Positions 20,579-33,162 of a stretch of DNA of 64,000 nt are shown piece by piece. The stretch comes from Zygaena filipendulae. Lineage: Eukaryota > Arthropoda > Insecta > Lepidoptera > Zygaenidae. Made by a program: the position numbers and the translations under genes. Under the pieces are notes generated by a model. The model had not been told where the DNA came from. It did no database searches and worked only from the letters and a program-made list of their open reading frames with translations. The stretch covers positions 7,346,001-7,410,000 of the forward strand of contig OU015649.1 in assembly GCA_907165275.2 (NCBI GenBank), given 5' to 3'. Every line of letters begins with the position of its first letter. Position 1 is the first letter of the stretch.

Positions 20579-20810
20579 GAGAGGCTATTATGTAACTTTT
20601 GTTTCTATCATTTTTCGGTTGCAATCAAAAACATAGCGGTTTTGCGATTACAATATGTACGTCTTGACACATATTGTAATATCTAGCAATCAACCAAAAT
20701 AAACATACTTCAAAAGTTGAAACTGCCTAAACATAATCAATCACAAAACTGCTATTTTTCTGATTGAAACTGAAATATGATAGCAACAAAAGTTACATAA
20801 TTGCCCTGCC
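20579..20810. mobile_element. MITE, copy 2 of a two-copy family
   Basis: Collinear with 19976-20208, with scattered substitutions and a small local difference near ACACATATTGTAATATC. Terminal inverted repeats are of the form TTATGTAACTTTTGTT. About 370 bp separate the two copies, in the same orientation. Confidence 0.8.
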
Positions 20811-21159
20811 AGAAGCGTTTTTGGAAATATGTATATACGTAAGTAATTGAAAACAATCTAAATTGTAACGTTTTAACTCTATAGGTAATCTCTAGATATA
20901 TATTTAGTTTATTTATAAAAATGGGTAGTAGGTAAGACATTTCATTTCATTTTGACTATGGACCACAAAGTGTTGGAGGCGTTGCAGGACATTCGCATAC
21001 GCACAGTCCACACTGTATCTACTTTGTGCATCGTAGGTATCATATTAGCTGTATAAAGATGGTAAATCAGTTTTGTTGAGTACTTTTTGACTTGCCACCG
21101 CACCCGCCCTAAACGCGTGCCTCGTATAATATTTAGCATAATATTAACGAAACGAAAAC

Positions 21160-21366
21160 CTGCGGGGTTAGCCAAGTTGATATTCTACAATCTTTAACGC
21201 ATAGAAAACTAACATAGAAAACTTTGGTCAGCCAATCAAAACTCTAGTTTCTCGTGACCACTTGAAAACTAGAGTATTGGTTGACTGCTCAAGTGACATG
21301 ACGATTCGTTAAATAAGTTTTCTATGCGTCAACGATTGTAGGATGTCAACTTGACTAACCCCAGGA
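21160..21366. mobile_element. MITE with about 45-bp terminal inverted repeats
   Basis: The left end has GGGGTTAGCCAAGTTGATAT and ACGCATAGAAAAC; the right end is its near complement with GTTTTCTATGCGT and CAACTTGACTAACCCC. The interior also folds around CTCTAGTTT and AAACTAGAG. Confidence 0.75.
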
Positions 21367-21699
21367 ATGAATAATGTTAACCAGATATTGATTACTGGAT
21401 CACGCGTAGACATCAAAATCTGATTCTTCGATACGATACTATCGGCCCTTTAACTAAAATATGAAAGTATACGACCTAACAAATAAGCAGTGGATTATCT
21501 ACTTATTTTTTTAGGATCGAGTTCATTGTAACCGTTTACGTTAGTCGTGAATGTAAAAAAAGCATAGACAATACGACGAATCTCTCGAATGTGAATCGAT
21601 CATGAACCTGGCACCATGCTAATAATAATGGTTTCCTCACGATGTTTTCCTTTTTTTTTTAAGTTTGATCCGAACGCACCAACCTATCATAGCTATGAA

Positions 21700-22203
21700 C
21701 CCTTTGTCCTTTTCTGTACCCCTGACAACATGTATGCAAATTAAATTTCACCGGCGTTAGTTTCGAAGTTCCTGGGGGAATTTCAGGATAAATAGTACCC
21801 CATGTCCTTTTCTGTACCCCTGAAAAGGTGTATGTCAAATTACATGATGATCGGTTGAGCTGTTACGGCGTGAAAGCGTAACAAACAAACAAATATAAAC
21901 TCACATTCGCATTTAATAAGGACCCCTGCGGTTTCACCCGCATTAATTTCGTAGATCCCGCGGGTATTCCGAGATAAAAGTACCTACTACCCTATTTTTT
22001 TATGTAGGTACCTTTTTTCTGTGCTTTAATTTCGGAGTTCTCGCGGGAATTTTGGGATATAAAGTACCCTATGTCCTTCTCTGTACCCCTAAAAATGTGT
22101 ACCTATGCAAAATCTCATAATCATCCGTTGAGCCACTGAGGCGTGAAAGCGTAACAAACAAACAAACAAACTCACTTTCGCATTTATAATATTAGTAAGG
22201 ATT
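21700..22203 (-). repeat. Two helitron-like repeats head to tail
   Basis: The first copy ends at CATTTAATAAGGA near 21920; the second begins immediately with CCCCTGCGGTTTCACCCG and ends with ATTTATAATATTAGTAAGGA. The second carries an internal duplication of the TAAAAGTACC/ATAAAGTACCC region. Back-to-back insertion is typical of elements that insert near like copies. Confidence 0.75.
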
Positions 22204-23520
22204 ATTGATATTCGCCCTCTTGTTCATCGAATATGATAACATTTGCAAGAAACTATACTATAGACACAGTATCACGGCAACAAATAGAATGATTCATCAG
22301 TAAGTCGGTGAAAGTCTTAACCGCACAAAGTCAAACAAGACACCTAAATTGATAGGTTACACGATTGGTAACTCAACGGACACCTGACAATATAAAATAA
22401 ATAACGATAATCAACACTTTGGTAACAATGGCACGCGTTATGTTAAGTAAACACTCGAACACGTTTAAGGAATGATCATCAGATCTACAACAATACGATA
22501 TTGCTTATATTCCAGCACGTGGACAAAAGGTTAAGTGTCATCGAATAATAATACCTACTTGTGCATCGTCCAGGACTGTGGCACTGGTGCCAGAACTGCC
22601 AGCTCACTAGTTTTTGTTTACTTACTGTGATGTGAACCCACGCAGTAGCCCGTAGCGCCGCGCGCCGACGTCATAGGTAGGTATCTACGGTACGTAGCCG
22701 TAGATGAATGTTGAATACCTACCTACAATATCGTTTTAAGTAATACTTATCTACATATAATTTATCAATTTTATATGCATAATATAATATTAATGTGTAT
22801 AAATAAGTAGTTTAGTATAGGCAAGAGCCACTCTGTATTCAAAAATACACAGCCCTTACAGCGAGGCATTGAGATTGATGTAAGCTTATCCATTTAAAAG
22901 TGATTTAGAATAGCTATAGTTATGAACAATAATAATAGATACGCATTGACATGAAAATATAAAGTACAAGAGAGATTTAACAACACAAAACTGAAAGCAC
23001 CTCGTGCAGTCGCGTTATGAAAGTCTGACATCGTTCTGTCGTTACGTAAAGTTACCTCGACTCTTCGTCACTTTAAATAAAGCTCATTTAGATCTTATTT
23101 ATGTACTTATTGACACAGAGTCAAGTTCTAGGTTAGGTGTCAATCTTCCTTTTCTTCGAATGATACGTTTAGAATCACAGTTTAGAATAAATTAAACTGA
23201 CATTTTTATTTTCGACAAAGAAATAGACTTCGTTATGAAATGGCGCAAGAGCAATATAACATATAGATATCTGCATAACAATTGTTACTTAATAATATTG
23301 AGTATATAGTGCCGTGCATATTCATCACTATTCAATACTTATGAAACAAAATCCTCCGTTGCCTCTGTCTGTTTGTCAGTTCGCGATAAACTCAAAAACA
23401 CCTTGAACGGATTTTCATACGATTTTCACCAATAGATAGAGTTTAGGTAGGTATATGCCTAATTTCTCAAGGTTTTGTGTAAATTGGTTAGAATATAACG
23501 ATAATAGGTAATTGTTGGAA
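22204..23520. other. Intergenic stretch, no gene seen
   Basis: A TATAAATA at 22798-22805 follows a small CG-rich patch (22645-22680), but no initiator or open frame follows at the right distance. Nothing else was recognised. Confidence 0.4.
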
Positions 23521-23524
23521 TTGC

Positions 23525-23650
23525 GGAAAGTACTTCGTTACTCTTTCAGGCCTTAACTACTCAACCGATTATCACAAAATTTTGCATATACGAGTTGTCA
23601 GGGGTACAGCGAAGGACATTTATTATGGTACTTTTTACCCCGGAATTCTG
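23525..23650 (+). repeat. Helitron-like repeat, truncated
   Basis: Contains ACTCAACCGATTATCAC and GTTGTCAGGGGTACAG, and stops at CCCCGGAATTCTGACG. Confidence 0.6.
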
Positions 23651-25077
23651 ACGCACGACCCGTGAACCCATCGGGTACAGGTACAGGACATACATGATCA
23701 GCCATGTAAGTTGGTTAGTTTGGAACAAAACCCTCATAAGAGTTTCAATCGGAACAACTTGGTAGTTGATTCGCCGCTTTTTATGGTCTGATTTTGGGGG
23801 ACGGGGACTCGCGCCGCTGTTTATGGTCTGGAGTTCACGTTGAAGATAGTCTATGTCTATGGTCTATATGGACGTTATGGATATGAATATATGAATAAAT
23901 GTCAGTAGGACCTCGGGTCGCGAGTAGATATAAAATATTTTATTCTCCATGGACCCACTGCCAGCGTTTTTGTGTCGAGGGGTCTACGAGGAATAAAAAT
24001 TCCCCGTGGGGGTCACCATGGGGTCTAGCCGGCGGGTTAAATAAATATACGTTTCCGTCTATAAAATCCATCTACATACAGGATGTAAACAAGGGAGGAT
24101 TTAATATCTAAAAAAAATATTACTACTTTGTATTATCACATGGAGCTGATTTAATGATGGAGCTGGAAGATGGCTATGGTAACTCTATAATTAAACGACG
24201 CAAGCGCATGCGCTTGTTTGAATTATCCTAGATGATTACTTTTAGTTCAATTTTACTCTACGGTCACTTTTTTAGTTTTTCTTTTAACTATTTGAATTTT
24301 CAATATAATTAAATTCACTTGAATAGCTTGGACGCATGTGTCATATTAGGTGATTGTCTTTACATGGAGACACGATCATAGCGTGATCAGACACAAGCAG
24401 TAGAGACAAGACTGGACATAGGTAGGTATCAGTCGAGTGCACCGCTTCGCAATGCAGCGTAGGCAGAGCCTAGGCGCAACTGACGGAGATCAGGCGTCAA
24501 TCTTAAGTTGTGTCACCTGTGTTCACCCGTCGGTCGAGGAAAGGGCGCGTGTCACACCGGAGGCCAACTTCGGTTCCACGGTATCTGGACATTTATCACA
24601 CAATTATAATATTACTACTTCGGTTTATGATCGTCTCGGTATGTGGCCTGTGGGTACGACTGTGGCCTATGGGTACGACGACTATCGTGATTTGATTGTC
24701 TTGTTTCTGCTGTTCCGTCCCTCGACCGTTGATATTTCTTGTTGCATTAACAAAAAACCTTGAAAAGTATTTCTTTATTTCGAAAGAAGAGCCGAAAACC
24801 CGATTTCTATGGCTCTATTCAATTCTACACGAATAATGTATGTGTATTTCCATACAAACTTTCACCCTATTTTATCCTACTCCAGAGTAGATCCTACTCC
24901 TTGTATTTCCAACTACTCTCTCTTAGTGCTTTCTTACATTAAAAAAGAAGCCTCTTGTTAAATTTAATATTTCTAGACTCAGCGCTGAGTTTAGTGTCTT
25001 GATGTATCAAATATCAATTACCTAAACAGTCAGTCAGTCAAGGCTGAGGATATGCAGGTATAATTTTATAGTTAAAA
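23651..25077. other. Intergenic stretch, no gene supported
   Basis: A 108-codon open frame (24437-24763, plus) is moderately GC-rich but shows no family motif, signal sequence or splice context, so I do not call it a gene. Confidence 0.4.
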
Positions 25078-25082
25078 CTTGA

Positions 25083-25157
25083 ATGTGGAGTCGATGTTTT
25101 CCGCCGTTTCTCGTGGTTTTCTCGCAAGATTCTCGGGTGAATGTGGAGCGGGCTTTA
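25083..25157 (+). repeat. Half copy of the foldback element seen at 53243
   Basis: Shares TTCTCGTGGTTTTCTCGC and GTGAATGTGGAGCGGGC with the right half of 53243-53383; the left half is missing here. Confidence 0.65.
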
Positions 25158-26114
25158 GGCACATTCACACTATCGTTTGTAGTCCTAAACATAATATTAT
25201 CGGAACGATACTTCGCCCTACGAAGTGCAGCCCGATGGCGCGGGTGCGGGCGCGGCACGGAGCGATGCGTGGAGTGAAGCCGCCTGCGCCACCACCCGCC
25301 ACTTGGTTCACTGAATCGTGTCGCCGCTATCGCTTTCACGTCGTGGTTATCGCCCTGTTGGTAATCTGCATAGTGCGAACCGTTATTGAAAGCCACGGTA
25401 CTAGTTTGTGCGTGAAGGCTACAATAGCGGCACTTTAATCTGATATTTATTGACCGCGAGATTGAATAAGACTAGTTAAGTAGGTACTGTGAGGTAGCCA
25501 AAATGGACCTATTAATGTATTTAATACGCTATCTATCTAGGTGAAAAATGTCGTTGTTATATTGCATAATTCAGCTCTTTCACAAAACCATTAGTGGTTT
25601 TGCCGAACCGAAATCTATGGGTCTCGAATCAGATTTTAAGGACCCTCAAATAAATAATTTTAAATGACATTGGTAGTTCCCTAAAATTGGTAGTGATTTT
25701 GTAAAAAAGCTTGTTATACATAACCTACAATCGAACTACGACATAATATTCATTAGATATTTAAAATAATTTAGTTTATTTATTTCGTACTATCGGTAGA
25801 TATTAGTTAACAAATGTCAAGTTCATATCTATATTAGGTATGTCCATCTTTATAATACTAGTAATAAAATAAAATGTCAAAGAAATTTAAATAAATCCAA
25901 AAATAAGAATGACTTCTATTATATAGTTTTTACATACGAGTGTAATAGAATTTTTTTGTTACGATAAGACCCTCAAAATACAAATATGAAAGGCTCTTCA
26001 GTCAACTGAGGGTGCTCGAAAAATCCCTCGGGATCAGTTGACCTAATGAATCTAAGGGTAGGTAGCGTTACAACGTAACATTTTGATACATCAATATTTA
26101 GGCATATAAAATAT
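25158..26114. other. Intergenic stretch with a GC-rich patch
   Basis: 25220-25330 is GC-rich. Overlapping open frames on both strands (25079-25438 plus, 25034-25396 minus) are explained by base composition and have no recognisable domain. Confidence 0.4.
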
Positions 26115-26220
26115 TTGGCCTGATGCGTGAACCGAACTCGCGACACCTAGCGTAGCTGTAGTCTTAAGTCTAGTTTAGGTACTAACCATTAGACTAGACC
26201 AACGGCGCTCTCAATGAGAG
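26115..26220 (-). repeat. Remnant of a tRNA-derived SINE
   Basis: On the minus strand the segment reads GCGCCGTTGGTCTAGTCTAA, then GGTTAGTAC (A-box-like), and about 50 bases later CGCGAGTTCGGTTCACGC (B-box-like). The spacing and boxes are tRNA-like, but acceptor-stem pairing and a clean anticodon loop are not evident, so a SINE head is likelier than a tRNA gene. Confidence 0.5.
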
Positions 26221-26324
26221 TAAAGAGGTTTAGTTACTTTTTTATAAGTTTTTTTCCAAGGTTAGTTTTACTTTTCCCCATTAAACCCCCTCTGTTCAAT
26301 GGATGAAAAGTCTAATTAATAAAC

Positions 26325-27137
26325 AAAATTTTAACAAAAAAATTAAAACCGACTTCCAAAAACACAAAACCAAAAAGCTATAAATAACAAAATACCGATT
26401 AATTCCAAAAGACAAAAACACACGTAATATTATTATTGGTTTGTGCTACCACTGATCGGTTCGAATTTGGTGACAAGCCCGCTGGTGTCTGCCCACTTGG
26501 GTTGTTCTGCTTACGAAGAGCTGGTGGCGGGAGTCGACTGAGCCCATCTACCCCCTCGATATTTGGCTTGTCACCGACTTCATACCGGTCAGTGGTAGCA
26601 CAAACCAATAATAATATTACGTGTGTTTTTGTCTTTTGGAATTAATCGGTATTTTGTTATTTATGGCTTTTTATTTTTAGCTTTTTGGTTTTGTGTTTTT
26701 GGAAGTCGGTTTTAATTTTTTTGTTAAAATTTTGTTTATTTCTCGCTTTTAAGTGACATAGTTCGTAATTTCTCTAAGTTACAATAGCCTAATGTCAACT
26801 GCTCATCGCCTTTTACAAAATATTGCTTTTTCCGACGCAGGGACGTTAATTATTGAGGAGTTCTCCTAGTACATCACCAACGTTCCACTTCACCATATAC
26901 ATTGTAACGAGCATAAATTGTTTAGAAACCATATTAAAGTTAACGATTCGGAACCCGTGAAATACCTATTATTGAGTAGTCAATGTAGTAGATTGAGGAG
27001 GCAATGGGACCCAATTTCAAACAAAAAAAGAATTTTCCAAATTGGTCCAACCGCCTTCGAGTAATCGGTGAACATACATAAAAAAAACATACATACAATC
27101 CAACATAGAACCTCCTCCTTTTTGGAAGTCTGTTAAA
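26325..27137 (+). repeat. Composite palindromic repeat, copy A
   Basis: Two parts. 26325-26735 is a near-perfect palindrome: arms of about 150 bases starting AAACCGACTTCCAAAAACAC, a loop of about 80 bases, and one 13-base insertion in the right arm. 26736-27137 is a unique flank containing GCAGGGACGTTAATTATTGA and ending in TTTTGGAAGTCTGTTAAAA, so the outer ends also mirror each other. The same composite lies in inverse orientation at 28057-29015. Mirrored open frames in the palindrome (both beginning MVCATTDR) are a by-product of the symmetry. Confidence 0.8.
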
Positions 27138-28056
27138 AGGAACAATATTTTTACAAATAAAATCAGGTATCTACTACCTAATAGTCTGTACCTATACTGT
27201 AGTCTGTAGGTACCTAAGTATGTACATTGTACAAGGCGTGGGCCGGTGGTGAGTTGGCCAGCAGGGCCGATTGGCGATGGCTAAGGAAGCGCGCGCGCCT
27301 CCTATCAATGATCAATTTTGGTTCATGCGAGATTATCTTTTGATCGAAGCAATTTCTCTCCGGTCTTGATTTTATCGAGAGAACAACGGTTTGCATCGTT
27401 CTGCATAATTATTAACCTGGTATTATTAAATCCGTGAATTCTCGGAACGAGTAAAAGGTCATAAAGCTCTGGAGGAGATTTATCATCATACATGTTGACT
27501 TATTCAAGAACAAACGCCCAATTTAATTTAGTAGGAACTGCCTAAGAAACAATAAAATCAATTAAGTCTATGTTGATTTTTTTAGCTATCAATTTTGTTC
27601 TGTGTGACTGATTTTAAATGTTATTAATGTACTCATGTAAGTGGCATGTCTTAATGAGTATAATAAAGATCTTTAAACCGAAGTCAGATGCGACAAAAAT
27701 ATAAATTGCCAAATACCTACCTTATAAAACATAGGTACGCTTCGAATGATAAACTCCTCCTTTTTTTGGAAGGTTTTTGGTTGGCTAAGTAGAGCTGTAA
27801 GTACTATTTTTACTTTAAAAAACTTACACATTATTTGATTATTCCTACTTTCAATTACCTACCTAATGCTCGTGCAGACTTCGTAAATATTTTAACTAGA
27901 TACTCCATTGCCGCAACTTACCCTGTTTATGGATATAAGGTACATTAATATTAAAATAAGTATAAAAAATACTAATAGGTAGGTATAAATTGTTACCTAC
28001 TACTTTTTTCGGTGTAATTCAGACATAGATTATCATACTGAGTAGAGAAAAATTAA
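27138..28056. other. Spacer between the two palindromic repeats
   Basis: About 0.9 kb of AT-rich DNA with a small CG-rich patch near 27230-27300. No gene or transposon was recognised. Confidence 0.45.
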
Positions 28057-29015
28057 AATTTTTAACCGACTTCCAAGGAGGAGGTTCTGCATTCCGCTGT
28101 TTGTAATTTTTTTTATCAAAGTACCTATGTTCACCTATTACTCTAAGACGGTTGGCCCGATTTGGAAAATTCTTTTTTGTTTGAAAGGGTATAGGGGGTA
28201 AGGGTTGATATACGCCCAAGTTGGTCCTATTGCCGCCAACGTGATCTGATGATGAGATCTTGGAGAAATCGAGGGAATTCTTAAAAAATTATAGGCACAC
28301 CTATTTAGGTATTTTTTATAGTAAATCGTTTATTTGCTTTCGGAAAAGAAGTGGAACTGATGATGAAGACTACAGATGGTAATCGGAACTACTCAATAAT
28401 ACCTAGGTATTTCACGGGTTCCGATTCGTTAACTTTATTTCTAAACAATTTATGCTCGTCACATATTTATGGCGAAGTGGACAATTACCATCCCTGCATC
28501 GGGAAAGCAATATTTTGTAAAAGGTGATGAGCAGTTGACATTAGGCTATTGTAAGTTTGATTAATTTTAGGTACAAACCGACTCACTTAAAAGCGAGAAA
28601 CAATCAAAATTTTAACAAAAAAATTTAAACCGACTTCCAAAAACACAAAACTTAAAAGCTAAAAATAACAAAATACCGATTTAATCCCAAAGATAAAAAT
28701 ACACGTTATATCATTATTAGTTTTTGCTACGTAATATTATTATTGGTTTGTGCACTGATCGGTTTGAAGTCGGTGACAAACCCAATAAGGAGGGGGTATA
28801 GATGGGTTAAGTCCACTCCAGTCACGAGCTCGTCGTGAGCAGAACAACCCAAGTGGGCAGACACAAGCGGGCTTGGCACCGAATTCAAACCGATCAGTAG
28901 TAGCAAAAACTAATAATAAATAATATAACGTGTATTTTTGTCTTTTGGATTAAATCGTTATTTTGTTATTTTTAGCTTTTTATTTTTATGTTTTTGGAAG
29001 ACGGTTTTAATTTTT
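28057..29015 (-). repeat. Composite palindromic repeat, copy B (inverted relative to copy A)
   Basis: Begins TTAACCGACTTCCAAGGAGG, runs through the unique flank (ATTATAGGCACACCTA, then GGGAAAGCAATATTTTG), and then the palindrome 28610-29015 with diverged arms and a loop holding GTCACGAGCTCGTCGTGA. Homology to copy A is clear in both parts. Confidence 0.78.
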
Positions 29016-29034
29016 TTTAATTGCCTCTATAAGT

Positions 29035-29304
29035 TATACAATGTGTTAATGAATTAACTGAAAACCTGATACACCCAACTTAAAAAATAAACAATAATAT
29101 GAATTATGATTATAGCGCAAGCGAGCGCTACGCCCGCGCGGGCGTAGCGCTTGGAATTTCGTAGATAGGTCACCTCCAAACTAATGTTGAATAACTTTTA
29201 AAGTATGAACTTTTTCGACATAAAATATATTTTAATCATATTATTGTTTATTTTTTAAATGGGGTGTATCAGGTATTCAGTTAATTCATTAACACGTTGT
29301 ATAT
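29035..29304. mobile_element. MITE with about 80-bp terminal inverted repeats and a GC-rich core hairpin
   Basis: Outer ends read TGTGTTAATGAATTAACTGA and its complement, and the match continues inward with ACCTGATACACCC and AAAAAATAAACAATAATATG. The centre holds a perfect 28-bp palindrome, AGCGCTACGCCCGC with its complement, in otherwise AT-rich DNA. Confidence 0.85.
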
Positions 29305-32300
29305 AAAAAATTTACACCATAATTTCTCTGTGACATATTTTAAATGTGCCAAACGCTAAAGGATCAGCAAGTTTTTTTAAACCCCGGTAATTTTTGCGAT
29401 TTTAGCGATGTACCAACCTAAAGACTCACTTTTCAGTCTGCAATTAGCAAATAAATAGGATTTCGGGAATCGGACCAATTTTACGCATTATATTATGTCA
29501 ATCTACACATACCTACCTAATTAGTTATATTTCGTTATTTTCAAGGTACAAAAATAAACCAATTACAGAAATAAGTACAAAAATAAACATAAAAAATATG
29601 TGAACTCAGAAGGCGATCAAAGTAGAGAGCGAGGGCAATCAGAAACAATTTTCTATTACTATTTCTCGTTGGACATATTCCGACAACAAACACGATCGTC
29701 CCGCGAGCCGTGGGAATGCCCCAGTCGAGTACTCGAGTAACGGACGGAACGGACAAATGATGCTGGGCGATCTATTGCCCGTAATTGATGACGACTATTG
29801 TATGCTTTTGAAAGAGCCACGAGTGTTTGTCTTGTGTTCCCTGTTACCTTCCGTTTGTGTGTTGCCTCAATTCGCGAGGCTATTATACGGCTAAACAGAC
29901 GAAAGATTAATTCTTTCTTTCGTGAGCGCTCTCAGGTGCCGTTAATCCACTTGACATATGAGAAGGTACTGTACCTACTCGCTCCCATTAGATTGTGTAA
30001 TAGTAACAGACACAAAGAAATAACTTCAAATTTTTACGGTGGTGTCATGAAAGGTACCATGTCAGAAATTTACGAATACCCACATTGTACCCTGATTTAG
30101 TCGTTTTTACGCTTTAAAGCTACTGAAAGAATGACATTTCAACGGATTCAAATTTGTAGATTACCTAATTAATTTGTATTTCGATTTACACACTGTACGA
30201 TAACTCAAGAGGTATCAAATAGGTCAATGGTACAGTACAGTACAGTTTTAATTCAATTGCACTTAGCTCAGTGAGCGAAATAATAGTAATATGCGAGTAC
30301 CGACGGCGTTGGGCGCCGGCGCCTGTGCCTGGCCTGCGATGGCTATCAACGACATGAATCAGCGACGTCGTCGCATCGCCGACCACCCGCACCAACGCCA
30401 CCGGCGCCGCGCACTTTACATCCACAGTCCACAACTAGCTACAAAGTAGCTACCTAACTACCTACACATCTAGCCAACTCAAAGATATTTCCTACAAAAT
30501 AGGTACAGGTATTCAGTGAATCTAGAATAAACGGTTTACTATTAGGTATGTATCAGCTCACTGAATGTATAGCAGATCACCGAACCAGTTAATTGCCTAT
30601 CAAGTTATCAACATTCCCGGTGATTTGAATAGTAAAAACATTGCACTAATGCACTAGACTCCTATTGAGAATATAGTACATACCACCACCGTACCATGGA
30701 CCAAAGTTTAATTGGTCCATGGACGCGACTCAATGTTAAGTGAGCATAACCTCACTGTCACATCACAATTATAGGTATGTATAGGTGAAATAAATAAGGT
30801 CTCATACAATTAAAAAATATAATCATTTATTATACTTTTAAAGTTATTCGTTTTTTTAAAGTTAATCATATTTCGTTCATTAAAAAAATCACATACATAA
30901 GTACTAGGTACCTACTTAACTTAGGTATGTACTAGGTAGGTACCTACTAAAAATATATTAATCAATTTAAATTATAATTATTGTCTAATATATCTAATAT
31001 TAAGTACAGAATTAAAAAATGTTAAAACAATGTTAATGTAATTAACATTCTAGTTTTACTTATAATTAATATGCATAAATAATACTCGTGTGGAATATTG
31101 TCTTGTTGACTCTTTAATTTTTTACTGTCGATTTGTCAGTACATTTACATTAAGTACTGCATCGTTAATTATACGAGTTGAAAATCGAGGAACAAACGAA
31201 TTCAATTCAATTATTTGTTTGATTTTAACTCCACGATACGATCTGGTTAAGGCCGAAGTTACGAGCGCGGGCCGCGGGCCGCCAATGCATCGTTCATTAA
31301 TTTCCCTCTGTAAATATTGCCTTCATACATACATATATTATGCGATTGTACAAACACTGCAAATATAACATCTTTCCTCCTTATGAGATTTGACTACAGT
31401 CTTATTAGATTAACAAAATTTAAATCACCTTACCTTAGTTTAGTGTATAATTATTATTAAATCTCACTAATAAAATCTGCACTTTTTAAAATGATTAGTA
31501 AATGCATATTTTTACATACATAAGCTGCTTCTTGTCATTCTCAAACTTACCTTATAAAATTCTTGGTGAATTAATTTTAAAGTGTAATTAATTCATAACT
31601 CGCTATAGAATCAGTTCTGATAATACCTAGTTAGTAAATCACAGAACAAAAGGAATATCTTAAATATTATAATAAGTAGCACAAAGTATGGTCCTTAATC
31701 TACAAACTATTAACAAAAAGTGGACAATTCTTGTTGAATCAACAATCATAGGTATACTTAAATCACACATCTTTTTTCATTTCAAATTAAAGCAACATTC
31801 CCAAAAATACCTGGAGTCGTCAATAAATTCAACACCGACCAAAATTCATATTGGTCGGATCTCGCCCGTGGACGATTCATCTGAACATCGCGGACTGTAA
31901 TTATGTTACTTACATTCGAGAGCGCTGTTACAATTAAACTAGCGGTGCATTCGCGAAATAATAAATAAAACAGATTACATCAACAACATTCATCGCCTCT
32001 TCATGTGAATTATACGGTCTACACATGAACATTCTCGTGCGATCGTAAATATACAATCGGTAATTGCTTAAAATGTTTCAGAGAGAAACCCATAAGAGAC
32101 TACTGTATGTAAAATAATTTGATACGCAGACATAATAATCATTAGCTAGTTAGTACGTATTGTAGCATTCTGCTACAATATCAACCTTTTTTATTATTAT
32201 TTTCTTTTGTAACGTCATTTTTTATTTTGGAAAAAGAAAAGATTTTGACGGATTGGACAGAGAATAAGGGATGGATATCGATAACTAGGATATTATTATA

Positions 32301-33160
32301 AGTTTATTATAAAGAACGTCTTTGATTATAAGTTATCATCAAAGGAACTATCTTTTATTTCCACTTATTATCCTAACGAATCAAGCATATTAATATTAAA
32401 AGCGTTGCTGACCTATAGCCGAGTACAGGTTTGATTACGTGACCCAGTGCAGATATGACCAGATTTGACTACATTGTGTAGCTTTATTTTTTATTTTTTT
32501 TTATTCTACATTTGACATTGATTTAATTGGTTTATTTTATTATATATTTGTTATTGTTTGTTTGACATTTAAATTAATTTTTTTTTTTATGATTTTGGCA
32601 GTAGGTATTTTGTAATTGTATATTGACGTTTGTTTACACTTATTGACATTTACTTATGCTTATTGAAATTTACCAGACGATCACTTTATCCTTTGACATA
32701 TTATAATTTGATGTAATTTTGAATCTGATAATGTGAAATAAATAAATCTAATCTAATCAATTTTTTTTAAGCTTGTTTTAAAGATATATGGCCTACTAAA
32801 ACAAAGCGAGAAAAAGAAAAAAATATATGCATAAATTAATTAAATGCGTTTCAAAGTTCCTACTTTTGACCTTGCCGCCAAAATGCAAAATGACGTCACT
32901 GAATAAAAACTTCAGACAAATTCAAATATATGTTGACTGTATGCAATTAGTTTCTTTTGCCTTCCTTCATTTTGCTAAAAAAGTGACGTAATATGTTAAG
33001 CGTGACTGTGATTGGAGTTTCGTTGCAACGTTCCGTCTCACAAAATTAAAAGTTGAATATTTTGGACACTATTGAGAATTTTTTAGTAAATCTTCCACGA
33101 TCATGCTTTTCTTGGGACCTATTTTTTAATTATTTATTTATTATAAATTTCATGCAAGCA
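29305..33160. other. Gene-poor stretch
   Basis: No exon, RNA gene or clear transposon end could be supported. Points of note are a CG-rich patch at 30300-30420, a GC-rich island at 31255-31290, an inverted repeat ACCGACCAA/TTGGTCGG near 31832-31858, a possible LINE 3' tail near 32740 (AATAAATAAATCTAATCTAA), and a palindromic TGACGTCA at 32891. Short open frames (for example 29798-30100 plus) show no family motif. Confidence 0.4.
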
Positions 33161-33162
33161 CC

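Noticed and set aside
22780..22860. TATAAATA at 22798 as a promoter
   Set aside because: No initiator-like motif at the proper distance and no downstream transcript feature; such AT-rich words are expected by chance here.
24437..24763. 108-codon open frame in the intergenic stretch
   Set aside because: No recognisable domain, no splice context, no supporting promoter; length is within what chance and local GC content allow.
25034..25438. Overlapping open frames on both strands around 25.2 kb
   Set aside because: They share a GC-rich patch and part of a foldback repeat, and lack motifs. A hydrophobic stretch in one frame is not enough to call a membrane protein.
26115..26220. tRNA gene
   Set aside because: A- and B-box-like words are present, but the acceptor stem and anticodon arm do not pair cleanly; a SINE remnant is more likely.
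26399..26645. Two open frames starting MVCATTDR on opposite strands
   Set aside because: They are mirror products of a palindrome, not two genes.
29798..30100. 100-codon open frame in the gene desert
   Set aside because: No motif, signal or splice support; upstream sequence shows stops and no promoter.
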